From the NCBI GenBank assembly GCA_937897615.1, contig CALCNO010000159.1:1-7253 (forward strand): a stretch of 7,253 nucleotides of DNA, given 5' to 3'. Numbering within the stretch: the stretch's first letter is position 1; each line of letters begins with the position of its first letter. Positions 5,364 to 7,253 of the stretch are shown piece after piece. This DNA comes from an uncultured Anaerolineaceae bacterium. GTDB lineage: Bacteria; Chloroflexota; Anaerolineae; Anaerolineales; Anaerolineaceae. A program made the translations under genes and the position numbers. The notes under the pieces were generated by a model, which saw only the letters and a program-made list of their open reading frames with translations, was not told the DNA's origin and did not search any database.

Positions 5364-6794
5364 ATGGCAACTACTGCAAAAGTGGTTGGTTATCTTCCAC
5401 AAGATCGACCGCCATTCGGCAAGATGCTTTTGCTCGGTTTTCAGCACGTGCTGACCATGTTCCCCGCTACAGTCTTGTGCGCTCTGCTTATGCACTTTGA
5501 TGTGTCAACCGTTCTGACAATCACCGGCCTCGGCACCATTGTCGCTTTGATCGGTTCGAAACTCTCGATCAACACCTACATCCCCCTGTACTACGGCTCC
5601 AGCTTCAGCTACATCGCCGCAGTCTCCTCGATCATCCTCTCCATTGAGCCTGATCTGGCCAACAGCTTCGGTGCCCCTGCCCAGAGCTCAACCATTTCCG
5701 TGGTTGTCGCTGGCTTCATCTGCACCGGCCTCATCAACATCATCGTTGGCCTCATCATCCGCGCCACCGGCGGCAAGCAAGGCTTGGACAAAGTCCTGCC
5801 TCCAGAAGTCACCGGCCCAGTCGCGATGATCATTGGTATCGGCCTGGCCTACACTGCTTTGACCATGGCCTCCGGTACCTGCTGCGGTGTCGATCCTGCT
5901 GCTACCCCGCAGTTGACCCTCACCTGGTGGCTCGCCGCCATCATCACCTTCCTTGCAGCCGTGATCTTCTCGGTCTATCTGCAGGGCAAGGGCTTCATCG
6001 GCATGCTGCCGATCCTGCTGGCGATGATCCTCGGCTACGTTGTTGCAATCCCCTTGGGCCTGGTTGATTTCTCCCAGATCATGGCCGTGGGTTGGTTCAA
6101 CGTCCCCACCATCAGCTTCCCCGTCTTCAACCATCCTCTGACCGTCTCCGTACTCGTTGGCGTTGGTGTTATGGCCATTGCGACCATTCCGGAATCCACC
6201 GCCCACCTGTATCAGATCAGCCTGTATGTGGATCACCTGGCTGACGAAATGGGCCGCGAGAAACCGAATCTGGCCCGCTTCATTGGCTTGAACCTCATGC
6301 TCGATGGTTTGGATGACCTCATCAATGGTCTGTTCGGCTCCACCGCCGGCACCAACTATGGTGAGAACAACTCCCTCATGGTTATCACCCGCAACTACTC
6401 CGGCCCGGCCCTGATCACTGCTGGCGCAATCGCCATCATCCTGGGCTTCATCGGACCGCTGCGCCAGATCATCTACAGCATCCCCACTGCCGTCACCGGC
6501 GGCCTGGCGATCTACCTGTATGGTGTCATTGGCGTTCAAGGTATTGCGTTGATGATGGCTGAGAAAGTTGACCTGTACGATCCCGGTAAACTTGCCATCA
6601 CCGCCCTCATCCTCGTTGTGGGTATCGGCGGTAACATTGGCTACGGCGGCAATCTGCCTGTGCCTCTGCTCAAGAGTGTCTTCCCCCTGGGCTGGCCCGC
6701 GATCGCAACCGCAGCTGTCCTCGGTATCCTGGTGAACCTGATCTTTGTCTTCATCAAACCGCCAAAGGTCCGCTCATCCGACGTGCTTCAATAA
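5364..6794 (+). CDS. NCS2-family nucleobase permease (uracil-xanthine permease, UraA-like)
   Basis: Inner-membrane, probably proton-coupled, importer of a nucleobase or related heterocycle. It has 476 residues and the hydrophobic pattern of about 14 membrane segments expected for the NCS2 family. Signature motifs are QH in the first segment (GFQHVLTMFPATV, Q27-H28), YYGSSFSYIA near residues 76-85, VLPPEVTGPVAM, IPESTAHLYQIS with E277, and TNYGENNSLMVITRNYS with E334. E277 and E334 match by eye the two glutamates of UraA that hold uracil (Glu241 and Glu290), so the UraA branch is closer than the xanthine/urate branch. The motif reads GENNSL where UraA has GENIGV, a change next to the binding site that could alter specificity. 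It has its own promoter-like region and terminator, so it may be expressed separately from the hydroxylase. Neighbours suggest that its cargo is the substrate of the Mo hydroxylase. Confidence 0.93.
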   Translation: MATTAKVVGYLPQDRPPFGKMLLLGFQHVLTMFPATVLCALLMHFDVSTVLTITGLGTIVALIGSKLSINTYIPLYYGSSFSYIAAVSSIILSIEPDLANSFGAPAQSSTISVVVAGFICTGLINIIVGLIIRATGGKQGLDKVLPPEVTGPVAMIIGIGLAYTALTMASGTCCGVDPAATPQLTLTWWLAAIITFLAAVIFSVYLQGKGFIGMLPILLAMILGYVVAIPLGLVDFSQIMAVGWFNVPTISFPVFNHPLTVSVLVGVGVMAIATIPESTAHLYQISLYVDHLADEMGREKPNLARFIGLNLMLDGLDDLINGLFGSTAGTNYGENNSLMVITRNYSGPALITAGAIAIILGFIGPLRQIIYSIPTAVTGGLAIYLYGVIGVQGIALMMAEKVDLYDPGKLAITALILVVGIGGNIGYGGNLPVPLLKSVFPLGWPAIATAAVLGILVNLIFVFIKPPKVRSSDVLQ

Positions 6795-6825
6795 TCTTTT
6801 GTTGAAGCGCTGGTTATCGTAGGTC

Positions 6826-6864
6826 AACGCTCCCCGGCGGGTTCTCCAATGGGGAGCGTTTTTC
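6826..6864 (+). terminator. Intrinsic terminator after the permease
   Basis: AACGCTCCCC (6826-6835) pairs perfectly with GGGGAGCGTT (6851-6860) around a 15-nt loop, followed by a T-run (five T from 6859 to 6863) and CTTC. It lies 32 nt after the permease stop and is the best terminator in the window. Confidence 0.85.
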
Positions 6865-6870
6865 TTCAGG

Positions 6871-6876
6871 TATAAT
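6871..6876 (+). promoter_or_regulatory. Perfect -10 box before the NmrA-like gene
   Basis: TATAAT starts 28 nt before the GTG at 6899, immediately after the terminator. No good -35 box exists at 16-18 bp spacing, since that stretch is the terminator's 3' arm. Transcription would begin near 6883, placing the AAAGGA ribosome binding site (6882-6887) at the very 5' end of the message. Confidence 0.4.
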
Positions 6877-6898
6877 TTAGCAAAGGATTCTGCTTACA

Positions 6899-7253
6899 GT
6901 GATCTTCCTCACAGGTGCCGGTGGAAAAACAGGGCGCGCCATCCTGGGCGCCTTGCACAGGCAGGGGCAAACTGCCAGAGTGCTCGTCCACTCCCAAGAT
7001 GCGGCCAATGCGGTGCGCGCCATTGGGGAGTTTGAGGTTGTCTTTGGCGACCTGCGCGATCCCGCCGCCTTTGAACCCGGGTTGGCCGGGGTAGATACCC
7101 TCTATTACATCTGCCCCAACGTGGCCCCCGATGAAGTGGAGATCGGCAAAGCACTGCTCGGCCTTGCCCGGCGCGGGCAGTTCAAACGCTTTGTGTACCA
7201 CTCCGTGCTGCACCCGCAGATTGAAGACATGCCGCACCACTGGCAAAAGATGC
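6899..7253 (+). CDS. NmrA-like NAD(P)-binding Rossmann protein, 3' end missing
   Basis: Atypical short-chain dehydrogenase-type protein of the NmrA/NAD(P)H-binding family. Such proteins act as redox sensors or oxidoreductases. 118 residues are visible before the window ends. The protein opens with a beta strand and the nucleotide-binding turn (VIFLTGAGGKTGRAI, GAGGKTG at 6-12). The second strand ends ARVLVHS, then come the VVFGDLRDP strand (about 50-58) and FVYHSVLHPQ (about 101-110), as expected for the fold. The start is GTG, with AAAGGA (6882-6887) 11 nt upstream. An in-frame TAG at 6878-6880 blocks any longer start, and no nearby ATG is in frame. It follows a terminator and its own -10 box, so it is probably a separate unit with no proven link to the hydroxylase cluster. 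Confidence 0.82.
   Translation, partial: MIFLTGAGGKTGRAILGALHRQGQTARVLVHSQDAANAVRAIGEFEVVFGDLRDPAAFEPGLAGVDTLYYICPNVAPDEVEIGKALLGLARRGQFKRFVYHSVLHPQIEDMPHHWQKM

Noticed and set aside
5688..6539. Minus-strand open frame (283 codons) opposite the permease
   Set aside because: The translation is rich in Asp, Gly, Gln and His with no fold signature, as expected for the complement of a membrane-protein gene.
6866..7246. Minus-strand open frame at the right edge
   Set aside because: The + strand here encodes a clear Rossmann NmrA-like protein with its own ribosome binding site, so the minus frame is a shadow.

Overview
The window is a bacterial catabolic cluster with every gene on the + strand. 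It is moderately GC-rich in genes, with AT-rich spacers and strong AAGGAGG-type ribosome binding sites. No rRNA, tRNA, CRISPR array or insertion sequence is visible. Gene style and content would fit an anaerobic or facultative Chloroflexota member (Anaerolineae-like), but that is a low-confidence guess because no phylogenetic marker is present.

Layout. (1) Positions 1-624 hold the 3' part of a cyclase-family metallohydrolase whose start lies upstream of the window. A 134-bp spacer with a 17-bp hairpin follows. (2) Positions 759-4486 encode a complete three-subunit molybdenum hydroxylase of the xanthine dehydrogenase/CO dehydrogenase superfamily, in the order FAD subunit, [2Fe-2S] subunit, Mo-cofactor subunit. 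(3) Positions 4539-5125 encode a CoxG-type SRPBCC protein that overlaps a 48-residue single-span membrane protein. (4) A strong hairpin, a TTGACA element and a leader of about 160 nt precede an NCS2 nucleobase permease (5364-6794), which ends at a good intrinsic terminator. (5) A perfect TATAAT box and a GTG-started NmrA-like NAD(P)-binding protein run off the right edge.

How the genes may work together (inference). The NCS2 permease would import a nucleobase or similar N-heterocycle. The Mo hydroxylase would hydroxylate the ring, passing electrons from Mo through two [2Fe-2S] clusters to FAD. The cyclase-family hydrolase would open a ring or cleave an amide or lactam downstream. CoxG, perhaps with the small membrane protein, may assist maturation, membrane attachment or electron transfer to quinone. 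The large subunit lacks the Cys-containing active-site loop of true aerobic CO dehydrogenase. It also lacks the Glu of classical xanthine dehydrogenase in the Mo-site loop, so the substrate is open.

Most notable are the overlapping CoxG/small membrane protein pair, which looks like a CoxG split from its membrane anchor, and the unassigned substrate of this transporter-hydroxylase-hydrolase set.
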